From positions 1 through 32,816 of the forward strand of contig NZ_LMDM01000018.1 of the NCBI RefSeq assembly GCF_001425825.1: a stretch of DNA of 32,816 nucleotides, in the 5' to 3' direction. Below are positions 25,292 through 32,816 of the stretch, piece after piece (the first letter of the stretch is position 1; every line of letters starts with the position of its first letter). The stretch is from Rhizobacter sp. Root1238 (GTDB taxonomy: Bacteria; Pseudomonadota; Gammaproteobacteria; Burkholderiales; Burkholderiaceae_C). Below the pieces are notes generated by a model. That model searched no databases. It was not told the origin of the DNA and worked only from the letters and a program-made list of their open reading frames with translations. A program made the position numbers and the translations under genes.

Positions 25292-28200
25292 GCGCCGCCT
25301 CCGTCGAGCGTGCCGATCACGAAGGTGCTGCCGACCGACAGCCGCGCGATGCCCGTCGGCTGCGGCGCCGGGTCGGGAAACGCGGTGGCCGCGCTGACGA
25401 TGTGCGTGGCCATCGGCAGCGCCAGGCTCCACGGCGCGAGCGAGGTCGCATGGCCGCGGCCTTCGGTGTTGGCGCCGGGAGGGGCCGGCGCGCGGCGCGC
25501 GGTGTCGCCCAGCGTGTAGACGCCGTCGTCGCTGCAGGCCACGTGCAGCAGCGACAGCTGGGTCACGTAGTCGACGCAGTCGAGCGCGCGCAGCCGGGCC
25601 TCGAGGTCTTCGCCGCGCACGACCCAGTCGAACTCGGCGCCGCAGCCGTCGTCGAACCACGGCGACAGCGTCTCGACCACGCTGCGGTTGATGCGCTGCA
25701 GCGACGCGCCTTCATGCGCGCCGCGCACCAGCCCGACGGTGCAGCGCAGCTGCAGCCGGTCGTAGGCCGGGTTGCGCACGACGATCTTCGCGAACGGCGA
25801 CGCGCGCTCGCGCAGGTGCTCGGCCATGCGGCTCAGCTGGATCGCGTTGAAACGCGGCGCGGCGCAGGCGAAGTCGGGGTCGTTGCGCGGCACCTGCGGC
25901 ACGACGACCACCACCACCTGCCCGGCCTGCGGGCGCGGCTGGCCGGTCATCGCGATCTCGTCGCCGGACAGGCAGCGCACCTTGAACACCTCGGGGAAGC
26001 GGGCCAGCAGCAGCCGCTCCGCATCCCAGGCGACGCAGGCCCGCTGCTTGTGCCGCAGCCGCTCGCCGGCACGGGTGTACAGCAGGCCGGCGTCTTCGGC
26101 GCTGCGCAGCCCGAACGACGGGCCGACCTGCTGCACGCCGGCCAGCCCCGGCACCGACGCCAGCGACCGCGTGATGCGGCCGTGCGGCACGATTGCCAGC
26201 GGCGCCCCTTGCGACTCCGGCAGCACGCGCCGCGCGCGCAGCGCATGCGCCTGCACCGACTGCAGCGCCGCGAAACCCGCGAAGCCTTCGGCGGCCGAAG
26301 CGCGCAGCCAGTACAGGCCGGCCGGCATCACCTGGTTGTCGCGCGTCAGGTCGACCGGCAGGTCGAGCGTGACGATGCCCGAGGTCAGGAAACCCTCGGT
26401 GCTGTCGGCCAGCACGCGCGCCGGAGGCAGCGCGCGCCAGTGGTCGTCGGCCAGCGTTGCCCAGCGCACGCGCGCGCGCACTGCGTCGGGCCGGGTCGCG
26501 TCGGCGGCCGATTCGCGCAGCGAGAACAGCAGCGTCAGCGTGCCGCCCGGGTCGCTGGCCGACAGGCCGATGTAGAGGTTGCCGTCGTCGTCGGCGCGGG
26601 CCAGCAGCCCGTGGCCCGAACCGGCGGCGGCCGAATGCAGCGTCTCGACGCCGAACGGGTGCAGGTGCAGCAGGCGCTCGACGTCCGCATTCGCGTGCGT
26701 CTCCCCCTGCCCTGCCGCCTGCATCGCCGCGGGCCGGATCACGCCGCTGGCCTCGTAGCTCAGCGTCAGCCGTTCGATCAGCGGCGTGTACGGCGGGTTC
26801 GGCAGCGGCTGGCGCCAGCGAGCACGCAGGTTCTTGCGGGCGTTCGCGGTGACGGTGTCGGCCAGCACCATCGGGTACGCGGCATGGCCGAACGCGCCGC
26901 GCGGGTGGGTGAGGTGGAGCCGGACCAGCCCGTTGCGCGGCATCGCGCCGTCCCATTCGGCCGGGTCGCCGGCGCGGCTGTGCTTGCGCACCGAACCGGG
27001 GTCGACCTCGATGTCCAGCATCGGCTGCAGGCAGCCGGCGGCGTCCAGCGGCGCGAACAGCGGCTGCTGCGCCGACAGCCCGGCGCACGGCTGCCACAGC
27101 CCGTCGCGCAGGATGGCCAGCGCGGCGCGGAAATCGCCGTCGCGCTGCTCCACCGGGTAGCCGCGGTAGTGCGTCGCGAAGCCGCCGGCATCCGCCGGCA
27201 GGCCGCCCCATTCGAGCTGCATCGACAGGCGCTGGATGTTCTTGCACGCGATCTCGCGCGCGCCGACCACCAGGTACGACGACAGCGTCGGCAGCGGCCC
27301 GAATGGGTGGAAGGCCTTGGTCGGGTCGAGCCGGCCGAGGTTGTTGTGCAGCACCACGTCGCGCACGCCGCTCGCGCGCACGTTCAGCCGCGCCTCGGCC
27401 AGCGGCAGGTCGGCCAGCAGCGAGTACGGGTAGAGCCGCCCCTGCGTGCCCAGCTCGATGCGCAGCATCGGCAGCCGCGTGCCCCAGTCGGCGCCATGCA
27501 GCAGCGGGTCGCAGCCGACGATGGCCGGCGCCTCGGCGCGCAGCCGCAGCGTGATCGCGACGCCGCCGTCGGCCGCGCGGTCGATGTCGGAATCGGTCAC
27601 CTCCAGCCAGCCGTGGGCCGCGCTCAGGTGCAGCTTCAGCAGGCCGTGGAACAGCTGCTCGAACACCAGCTCGCGCTGCGGCGCCTGCGTGCCGGCCAGC
27701 AGCGTCAGCGGGTCGCCCAGGCTGCCGGGTTGCGGCAGCCGCTCGCGCAGCACGCGGCGCGCCGCGAGCCGCAGCCGGCGCAGCTGCGCGTCGGTGAAAT
27801 CGGCGCGCCCGCCGAGCAGCCACTGGCTGAGCAGCCGGCCGAAGGCCTCGCGCAGCGTGCGTGCATCGGTCGCGAAGGTGACCTCGTCGACGCGCAGGTC
27901 CAGCGCCTTCTCGTCGTCGACCGGCGTCGCGGCCCCGGCCACGCTGAGTTCGAGCCGGACCTGCCGCTCGCCTTCGCGCAGCAGCAGCAAGGGCGACACG
28001 ATGGCCAGGCCGAGCCGCGCGTCGTCGGCACCGCGGCCGCCGCCGAACAGCGGCCACGCGCTGCTGCCGTCGGGCACCAGGCGGGCCGCCTTCGCACGGG
28101 TCACGAAGCCGAACTCGCGCTCCGGCGAGATCAGCGCGTCGCGCTCCAGCCGCAACGTGCACAGCGCCGCGACGCGCGCATCGGTCACCACCAGCGGCGC

Positions 28201-29112
28201 CGCGCTGTGGAAGCGCAGCGGCTGGCCGGCCGCGTCCTTGCCGGCGTCGAACAGCGTGTCCTGCGGCACGTTCAGCAGGCGTTCGCCGCGCGCATCGCGG
28301 GCGCAGGCCAGGTGCACCTCGTCGGCCTCGGGCCCGGCCGGGCCGAAGCCGAGGCAGTCGCGGTAGTAGAAGTCGACATGCCGCGCGGTGAAGCGATTGA
28401 CCTCGCGCTGCGCCGATTCGCAGACCTTCAGGAATGCGATCAGCAGCCCGACCGCCGCCTCGTGGGTGCCGGTGTGCAGCGTGGCCGGCAGCAGCTCGCG
28501 CGCCAGGCCCTGCAGCCCGTCGATCGCGCTCAGGAACGCGAAGTAGCGCTCGCGCAGCAGCTCGCGCGGGCTGCGGCCGGCCGCCAGCGTCGCGAGCAGC
28601 GGCCGGTCGCTGTCCCAGATGGCGTCGAGCCGGGCTTGCGCATGGGCCACCGCACGGCCTTGCCAGCGGTGCTGCCCGAAGCTGCCGTGCACCCAGCGCA
28701 GGTCTTCGCCGAGCTGCTGGTCGACGAGCTGGCGGATGCGCTCGCGGAACGCATGCGCCTGCGGCTCGCCGCGGCCGTCGAGCGACTTGAACCACAGGTC
28801 GATCCACTGCGCCAGGTCGACCACCTGCTGCGCGAGCCGCGCCAACGGCGCCGAGTCGACATCGGCGAGGAACGCGTCCTGCAGCGCCCCCAGGTCGATG
28901 CTCGCGATGCGCGCCAGCACCATCGTGATGTCGCTGGCGAACATCGCGCGCCAGTCGCCGGCCTCGCGGTTGTCGAGGTCGATGAAGCGCAGCTGCCGCG
29001 CGAGCGTCGCGGTCATCGCGACACGCTGCTCGAACGGCAACTCGTCGACGCGGAAATACCCGTCGGCCAAGGCGGCCGGGAAACGCTCGCGCTGCGAGGT
29101 GCCACGGCTCAT
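25288..29112 (-). CDS. eCIS giant baseplate protein (baseplate-J/gp6-like, Afp11-like)
   Basis: 1274 residues. The N-terminal region has FRVDELPFEQRVAMTATLAR, then QLRFIDLD and FKVCES-type helices with EVNRFTARHVDFYYRDCLGF, the recurring eCIS Afp11 signature. The middle is a long beta-rich part (HPFGPLPTLSSYLVVGAREI, QRLSMQLEWGGLP). The C-terminal portion has the baseplate-J layout: RNPAYDRLQLRCTVGLVRGA, INRSVVETLSPWFDDGCGAE, LEARLRALDCVDYVTQLSLL. Gp6-like proteins build the wedge ring that changes conformation when the sheath fires. ATG overlaps the gp25-like gene stop as ATGA, and its own stop overlaps the fibre-like gene in the same way. The length fits the eCIS family. Confidence 0.92.
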   Translation of the reverse strand: MSRGTSQRERFPAALADGYFRVDELPFEQRVAMTATLARQLRFIDLDNREAGDWRAMFASDITMVLARIASIDLGALQDAFLADVDSAPLARLAQQVVDLAQWIDLWFKSLDGRGEPQAHAFRERIRQLVDQQLGEDLRWVHGSFGQHRWQGRAVAHAQARLDAIWDSDRPLLATLAAGRSPRELLRERYFAFLSAIDGLQGLARELLPATLHTGTHEAAVGLLIAFLKVCESAQREVNRFTARHVDFYYRDCLGFGPAGPEADEVHLACARDARGERLLNVPQDTLFDAGKDAAGQPLRFHSAAPLVVTDARVAALCTLRLERDALISPEREFGFVTRAKAARLVPDGSSAWPLFGGGRGADDARLGLAIVSPLLLLREGERQVRLELSVAGAATPVDDEKALDLRVDEVTFATDARTLREAFGRLLSQWLLGGRADFTDAQLRRLRLAARRVLRERLPQPGSLGDPLTLLAGTQAPQRELVFEQLFHGLLKLHLSAAHGWLEVTDSDIDRAADGGVAITLRLRAEAPAIVGCDPLLHGADWGTRLPMLRIELGTQGRLYPYSLLADLPLAEARLNVRASGVRDVVLHNNLGRLDPTKAFHPFGPLPTLSSYLVVGAREIACKNIQRLSMQLEWGGLPADAGGFATHYRGYPVEQRDGDFRAALAILRDGLWQPCAGLSAQQPLFAPLDAAGCLQPMLDIEVDPGSVRKHSRAGDPAEWDGAMPRNGLVRLHLTHPRGAFGHAAYPMVLADTVTANARKNLRARWRQPLPNPPYTPLIERLTLSYEASGVIRPAAMQAAGQGETHANADVERLLHLHPFGVETLHSAAAGSGHGLLARADDDGNLYIGLSASDPGGTLTLLFSLRESAADATRPDAVRARVRWATLADDHWRALPPARVLADSTEGFLTSGIVTLDLPVDLTRDNQVMPAGLYWLRASAAEGFAGFAALQSVQAHALRARRVLPESQGAPLAIVPHGRITRSLASVPGLAGVQQVGPSFGLRSAEDAGLLYTRAGERLRHKQRACVAWDAERLLLARFPEVFKVRCLSGDEIAMTGQPRPQAGQVVVVVVPQVPRNDPDFACAAPRFNAIQLSRMAEHLRERASPFAKIVVRNPAYDRLQLRCTVGLVRGAHEGASLQRINRSVVETLSPWFDDGCGAEFDWVVRGEDLEARLRALDCVDYVTQLSLLHVACSDDGVYTLGDTARRAPAPPGANTEGRGHATSLAPWSLALPMATHIVSAATAFPDPAPQPTGIARLSVGSTFVIGTLDGGGA

Positions 29113-29531
29113 TGCGGCCCCTCCTGCAGCGCGCCGTCGCGCAGGTACAGCGGGTACACCATGTTGCCGCGGGCGTTGGTGCTGCGGATCGTGTAGTCCA
29201 GCTGCAGCCGCAGCAGGCCGTCGTACAGGTCGGTGGTGTCGATGTCGACCTGCTCCAGCGTGACGCGCTGCTCGAAGAACAGCACCGCCTTCTCGACCAG
29301 GCTGCGGATCTCGGTCAGCGTGCTTTCGGTGATGTTCTCGAACACCATGCGCCGCAGGCCGCAGCCGTAGGTCGGGTGCATCACGCGCTCGCCGGGTGCG
29401 GTGGACAGCAGGATGCGCAGGCTCTCGCGCACGTCCTGGTCTTCCGACACCGTCACCGCATGCAGCGTGCGGCCGTCGAAGGCTGGCGGGAAGGCCCAGC
29501 CGGTGCCGAGGAAGCGCTTGTCGATGCCCAT
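29109..29531 (-). CDS. gp25-like baseplate wedge protein (Afp9-like)
   Basis: 140 residues. The start MGIDKRFLGTGWAFPPAF is characteristic of gp25/IraD-fold eCIS proteins. The core SEDQDVRESLRILLSTAPGE, RVMHPTYGCGLRRMVFENI, then LVEKAVLFFEQRVTLEQV includes the conserved EPR-like turn (here APGERVM) and the Y/F-G-GL motif. It should nucleate sheath assembly on the baseplate. I prefer the ATG at 29531, which has GGCAGG upstream and matches family starts, over a GTG at 29552 that overlaps the PAAR stop. It ends in an ATGA overlap with the baseplate-J-like gene. Confidence 0.93.
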   Translation of the reverse strand: MGIDKRFLGTGWAFPPAFDGRTLHAVTVSEDQDVRESLRILLSTAPGERVMHPTYGCGLRRMVFENITESTLTEIRSLVEKAVLFFEQRVTLEQVDIDTTDLYDGLLRLQLDYTIRSTNARGNMVYPLYLRDGALQEGPQ

Positions 29532-29544
29532 GGGTGCCTGCCGC

Positions 29545-29844
29545 TCAGCCACCGATCAGCACGGTGGGCCAGCCCATCGCGATGCTGCCGCCGTGCGCGG
29601 TCGGGTCGCCGATGCGCGCGGCCGGCCGGCTGCCGATCAGCACCGTCGTCGAGCCCTGGATGATGGTGTCGGGCGGGCCGACGCAGACCGCGCTGTCGCC
29701 GAGCACCGCGGCCGGCAGGCTGCCGATCAGCACGGTGGGCACGCCCGGGCCGACCACCGGTCCGCCGACGTGCGGGATCGGCGGCAGGCCCGGCGTGACC
29801 ATCGGGCACACGTGCATGTCGGTGAGGCGGGCGGCGGGCGGCAT
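29545..29844 (-). CDS. PAAR-repeat spike tip protein (Afp10-like)
   Basis: 99 residues, all PAAR domain. PPAARLTDMHVCPMV, the GGPVVGPGVPTVLIGSLPAA pattern, AVLGDSAVCVGPPDTI, and a second VLIGSRPAARIGDPTAHGG. His11, Cys13, His25 and a late Cys/His are the likely zinc ligands at the cone tip. The protein should cap the VgrG-like spike and pierce the target envelope. It has no C-terminal extension, so it carries no toxin itself. It lies before, not after, the gp25-like gene, which differs from the classical Afp order. The ATG at 29844 follows the spike-gene stop by 26 nt. Confidence 0.95.
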   Translation of the reverse strand: MPPAARLTDMHVCPMVTPGLPPIPHVGGPVVGPGVPTVLIGSLPAAVLGDSAVCVGPPDTIIQGSTTVLIGSRPAARIGDPTAHGGSIAMGWPTVLIGG

Positions 29845-29870
29845 GAGGCGTCTTTCGGGTGAGCCGGGGG

Positions 29871-31667
29871 TCAATTGATCATCACCATCGCGCCCTTGAC
29901 CACCGTCTGGCCGGCGGCCGAGAGTTCGGCGCTCGCATTGCCCTTCGCGGTGAAGCCGACCTGGGCCTGCGCGGCGATGTTCAGTCCGGCGAGCTTGACG
30001 TCGGCCTTGGACGTGACGCTGATGGCGCCGACCGCATCGAGCGTGATCGTGCCCTTGGCGGTGATCTTGATGTCGGCCGGGCTGTCGAGCGTGATGCCGC
30101 CGGGCGCGAGTTCGACCTTGTTGCCGTTCTGGTCCTGCAGCAGGATCGACTGGTCCTTGTCGCTCAGCACGATCTTGTTGTTGCCCGGCGTGGTGATGGT
30201 GATGACCTTGTCGGCCTCGTTGAACTCGAGCTTCGACTTGCAGCGGGTGACGATGGCCTTGATGTCGTTGGCCGCTTCGAGCGGGTACGGCGGGGCCTGC
30301 TTGCTGCTGTACAGGCTGCCGAGCACGACCGGGTGCGACGGGTCGTCGGCGAAGTAGCCGAGCACGACCTCGTCGCCGACCTCCGGCAGGAAGAACGCGC
30401 CGAAGGCGTTGCTGGCATGGAACTGCACCAGCCGCGCCCAGATGCCTTCGGTGGCCGCCTGCAGCATCGGCAGCTTGACCTGCACGCGCTGCTCGCCGGC
30501 GGGGTCGGCGTCGAGCTTCATCACGATGCCGACCTGCAGGCCGTGCACGCCGGGCAGCAGGCCGGCGCCGGGCGGCGCGATCACGTCGGCGCGCTCGACG
30601 AACCAGTCGGGCGCGAGGCCGAACTCGGCTTCGGTGACCCAGTTGCCGTCGGCGATCTCGTGGTGCAGCCCGGTGACCAGCAGCTTGCCGCTGAAACGCG
30701 CTCCGACGCCACTCAGCTCGATCAGGCCGCCGACCTTCGCGAGCGCCGAGCCCTGGAAGCTCAGGCGCCCGCGCAGCCGTGCGAGGCCCGACTTCAGCTG
30801 CTGCGCCTTGGCCCAGCTCGTCAGCGCGGCGAGCGGCTGCGGCGCGCCGGATTGCAGCCGCCAGGTCGGCAGGCCGATCACGCCGGCGAGCGTCGCCGAA
30901 TCGAGGTCGCCCTGCGCCGGCAGCGTGACCGGTGCGCTCGCGCTGCCTTCGAGCGCCGCCTGGCCCTTGATGTCCCACGAGAAGGCCTGGGCGCTGGCGA
31001 ACTGGCTGCGCGCGTCGAGGTCGGCCTGGAATTCGATCAGTTCGTCGCCGTACGCGACCTTCAGCGCGGCTTCGGCATCGACTTCGGGCGCCTTGACGGC
31101 AAGCTTGCCGTCTGTTGCGACCACCAGCAGGCCGTTGACCTCGGCGCGCGACAGCATGAAGTCCCAGTCGCTGCAGTAGTGCTGGACGAGTTCGGTGTGG
31201 CTGAGCTCGGTGGCGTCGACGTCGATCGCCAGGCCGTGCTCGCCGGCCAGCGCCTCGATGACGGCGCTGTCGGTCTGGTCGATGAAATTGGCATTGCGGC
31301 GGCCGACCGTCATCAGCACGGCCTTGTCGCGGCATTCGACGATCAGGCGTGCGTCGTTGTCGCCGCGCACCTGCAGCCCATGGCGAACGATGAGGCCTTC
31401 GAACAGCACGGCCGTGGGGTCGGACTGGTAGCCGGCCTTGATCGACAGCAGCACGCCGGGCTTGAAATGCGCGGAGTCGCTGAGCGGGAAGGTGCGGCTG
31501 GGGATGTCGCCATCGGCGAGTTCGATGCGGGCCGACGGCACGCTGTTGACGCCGCGCCGCACCGACACCGAGATGACCTCGACGGTCTCGTCGAGCGCGA
31601 CGCCATCGGCGCTGAGCAACAGGCGGACGACGCCATCCGTGTCGTCGAGGGGGGAGACGGCAGGCAC
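29871..31667 (-). CDS. VgrG-like spike protein (Afp8-like)
   Basis: 598 residues. A gp27-like N-terminal part (about 1-370: FKPGVLLSIKAGYQSDPTAV, LVQHYCSDWDFMLSRAEVNG, TGLHHEIADGNWVTEAEF) precedes a gp5 OB-fold (about 385-470: GVHGLQVGIVMKLDADPAGE, RVQVKLPM, FFLPEVGDEVVLGYFADDPS, HPVVLGSLYS). A C-terminal beta-helix follows (about 480-598: VITITTPGNNKIVLSDKDQS, LAPGGITLDSPADIKITAKG). It should trimerise as the central spike under the inner tube. The GTG start lies 3 nt after the LysM-gene stop with GAGG overlapping that stop, so the two are coupled. No effector extension follows the beta-helix. Confidence 0.95.
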   Translation of the reverse strand: MPAVSPLDDTDGVVRLLLSADGVALDETVEVISVSVRRGVNSVPSARIELADGDIPSRTFPLSDSAHFKPGVLLSIKAGYQSDPTAVLFEGLIVRHGLQVRGDNDARLIVECRDKAVLMTVGRRNANFIDQTDSAVIEALAGEHGLAIDVDATELSHTELVQHYCSDWDFMLSRAEVNGLLVVATDGKLAVKAPEVDAEAALKVAYGDELIEFQADLDARSQFASAQAFSWDIKGQAALEGSASAPVTLPAQGDLDSATLAGVIGLPTWRLQSGAPQPLAALTSWAKAQQLKSGLARLRGRLSFQGSALAKVGGLIELSGVGARFSGKLLVTGLHHEIADGNWVTEAEFGLAPDWFVERADVIAPPGAGLLPGVHGLQVGIVMKLDADPAGEQRVQVKLPMLQAATEGIWARLVQFHASNAFGAFFLPEVGDEVVLGYFADDPSHPVVLGSLYSSKQAPPYPLEAANDIKAIVTRCKSKLEFNEADKVITITTPGNNKIVLSDKDQSILLQDQNGNKVELAPGGITLDSPADIKITAKGTITLDAVGAISVTSKADVKLAGLNIAAQAQVGFTAKGNASAELSAAGQTVVKGAMVMIN

Positions 31668-31670
31668 GGC

Positions 31671-32363
31671 TTACCTCGACGCCGGCACCAGCAGCTGGGA
31701 GCCGGGTGCGACGGACATCAGCGTGGGCAGGTTGTTCGCGCGCGCGACCTCGGCCGCCATGTCGGCATCGCCGCAGTGCTCGGCACAGATCTGCGGCAGC
31801 GTGTCGCCGTCGATCACGGTGACGCTCCTGGCGCCGCCGGGCGGCGTGCGGTTGGAAACCAGCTTCGACTCCTCCTTGCTCATCGCGCCGAGGAAGTTGA
31901 GCTCGACGCGGGCACGCAGCGGTTCGCCGCTGGGCTTGAAGAGCGTGTACTGCGTGTTCAGCGATTCGAGCCGGCCGAAGAAGATCAGGCTGCCCCACAG
32001 CAGGCGAACGTACGGCGGCTCCTGCGTGTCGGCCTGGTACTGGTAAGCCACGGCGTTGAGCTTCTTCATCTGCGTGCGCACGTCTTCGCGCTGGCCGTTG
32101 GCGCCGGGCGGCACGACGCCGGTGCCGTCGAGCACGAGCGAGAACGAGACATGCTCGTCGCCGACCGAGCTGAACTTCGGGCTGCCCTGCGCATCGGCCT
32201 GGGTCTTTTTCTTGTCGTAGGTGATGCCGCTGGTGTGCTTGAAGTCGGCCGGGTTGATCTGCACGGTGAACGTCGCCGAATCGTCGAGCTTGACTGTGCC
32301 GTCCACCCGCGTGAAGCGCGTCATCACCAGGTGCGTGAGTTGGCCTAGGCGGTCGGTGGGCAT
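31671..32363 (-). CDS. eCIS LysM-domain tail/hub protein (Afp7-like)
   Basis: 230 residues. The N-terminal two-thirds (DDSATFTVQINPADFKHTSG, VGDEHVSFSLVLDGTGVVPP, VRLLWGSLIFFGRLESLNTQ, YTLFKPSGEPLRARVELNFL) match the Afp7/gp53-like adaptor that joins the tube end to the spike. The C-terminal part (about 180-228: VTVIDGDTLPQICAEHCGDA, DMAAEVARANNLPTLMSVAP, GSQLLVP) is a LysM domain, which in phage gp53 relatives helps baseplate assembly. The ATG at 32363 starts the family-like sequence; the frame extends 32 codons further but through an inverted-repeat region of low-complexity Pro codons, so I reject that extension. It is the first eCIS gene visible. Confidence 0.92.
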   Translation of the reverse strand: MPTDRLGQLTHLVMTRFTRVDGTVKLDDSATFTVQINPADFKHTSGITYDKKKTQADAQGSPKFSSVGDEHVSFSLVLDGTGVVPPGANGQREDVRTQMKKLNAVAYQYQADTQEPPYVRLLWGSLIFFGRLESLNTQYTLFKPSGEPLRARVELNFLGAMSKEESKLVSNRTPPGGARSVTVIDGDTLPQICAEHCGDADMAAEVARANNLPTLMSVAPGSQLLVPASR

Positions 32364-32388
32364 GGTGTGGTGCTCTGGCTCGGGGCGC

Positions 32389-32636
32389 GGGGGCGGTGCG
32401 GGCGGGGACAGGCTGGGGGACTCATGCCGGGGCGGTCGGCCCTGGCGGGCCGACTCCACGAAGAAGCTCGGCTTCGGGGGTGCATCGGCAAACTCCCTCC
32501 GCTCACTGCGTTCGCTGTGGTCAAACAGTGCCGATGAGTCAGTCCACGAAGCGTGCTGCGCACGCCACCCCCGAAGCCGACCTTCTTCGTCGCCCCAGAA
32601 ATCGCCCCCCAGCCTGTCCCCGCCCGCACCGCCCCC
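32389..32636. repeat. Perfect 31-bp inverted repeat upstream of the LysM gene
   Basis: Arms 32389-32419 and 32606-32636 are exact reverse complements (G-rich arm GGGGGCGGTGCGGGCGGGGA and on to GGCTGGGGG). They enclose about 186 nt that contain a second, inner inverted repeat. In RNA this would be a very stable long-range hairpin ending 26 nt before the LysM start codon. Confidence 0.85.
32461..32587. repeat. Inner 20-bp inverted repeat (19/20)
   Basis: AAGAAGCTCGGCTTCGGGGG at 32461-32480 pairs with CCCCCGAAGCCGACCTTCTT at 32568-32587 with one mismatch. It is nested within the 31-bp repeat, and the two pairs share nearly the same centre. Confidence 0.8.
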
Positions 32637-32816
32637 GAACCGAGTGTGTTGGGGGGCTGGGTGTGCGTGTTCGACGATGGGCTCGGTGTGGCTGCAAAGG
32701 CGCGTGGGGGGAGGCCATGGCGCGCCAATAAGGAGGGGGCGCCGGAGCTGGCTGGCTTCGTGGCCCGCGTGCGCAGCACGCTTCGTGAACTGACTGTCGC
32801 CGACTGTTTGACCACA
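32516..32816. repeat. 49-bp inverted repeat reaching the window edge
   Basis: Arms 32516-32564 and 32768-32816 match at 41 of 49 positions as reverse complements. The ends are perfect (TGTGGTCAAACAGT, and CACGAAGCGTGCTGCGCACG over 20 nt) and most mismatches fall in one 7-nt block. The right arm touches the window edge and may extend further. The left arm lies between the inner arms of the other repeats, so the three structures would compete. Confidence 0.8.

Larger units (their letters stand above)
32364..32816. other. Structured intergenic region between the visible eCIS genes and upstream genes
   Basis: No convincing gene is present in these 453 nt. Open frames on both strands are low-complexity Pro/Arg/Ser reading through inverted repeats and lack ribosome sites or recognisable domains. 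The stretch ctcactgcgttcgctgtggt is of a type I recall as dispersed intergenic repeats in Burkholderiales genomes. It separates the LysM gene from the sheath/tube genes expected to the right. Confidence 0.6.

Noticed and set aside
25402-29196. 1264-codon plus-strand open frame opposite the baseplate-J-like gene
   Set aside because: Its Arg/Gln/Ala-rich translation has no recognisable motif; the minus-strand protein is clearly the real gene.
32364-32459. N-terminal extension of the LysM gene by 32 codons
   Set aside because: The extension is Pro/Arg low complexity that reads through a perfect inverted repeat, and the family-like sequence starts at the ATG at 32363.
32345-32815. 156-codon minus-strand open frame at the right edge
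   Set aside because: It runs through three inverted repeats with low-complexity Pro/Ser/Arg translation and overlaps the LysM start; not supported as a gene.

Overview
The window is GC-rich (clearly above 65% over most of its length by eye) with GTG/TTG starts, ATGA gene overlaps and a betaproteobacterial flavour. Gene content and repeat style suggest a Burkholderiales relative (Rhizobacter/Roseateles/Leptothrix-like). That placement is inference; no marker gene is present. Almost everything is on the minus strand.

Right half, about 15.8-32.4 kb, read right to left: the baseplate, tape-measure and ATPase half of an extracellular contractile injection system (eCIS; Afp/PVC/MAC relatives). The order is LysM hub protein, VgrG-like spike, PAAR tip, gp25-like wedge, giant baseplate-J-like protein, a small fibre-like protein, an 849-aa Afp12-like baseplate protein, a short tape-measure/cap protein, an AAA+ ATPase, an Ig/GH18-like membrane protein, and a stand-alone DUF4157 (eCIS core) metallopeptidase-like protein. 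Most junctions are ATGA or overlapping, so this is one tightly coupled operon. Sheath and tube genes are not in the window; they are expected beyond its right edge, past a structured intergenic region rich in inverted repeats (32.36-32.82 kb).

Middle, about 10.8-15.6 kb: a periplasmic solute-binding protein followed by a methyl-accepting chemoreceptor (a likely sensory pair), a secreted TonB-C-like protein on the plus strand, a four-helix membrane protein, and an N-acetylmuramoyl-L-alanine amidase without a signal peptide. The last two could form a lysis or envelope-crossing module.

Left third, about 1.0-10.6 kb: a Sec-secreted SpvB/FG-GAP/ASH protein and a Sec-secreted Rhs/YD-repeat protein, overlapping by ATGA and resembling a TcB-TcC pair. 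The Rhs protein ends in a Hint self-cleaving domain and a 116-aa toxin tip, followed at once by a candidate immunity gene. Tip and immunity gene are visibly AT-richer. The SpvB-like gene carries an in-frame TGA exactly where its own repeats have a Trp codon, so it is disrupted, read through, or a sequencing error.

Left edge: a small degenerate ORF, a kptA RNA 2'-phosphotransferase gene, the 3' remnant of an unknown membrane-protein gene, and what looks like the terminal repeat and transposase start of an IS256-family element. These suggest the border of a mobile or accessory region. No tRNA, rRNA or CRISPR array was seen.
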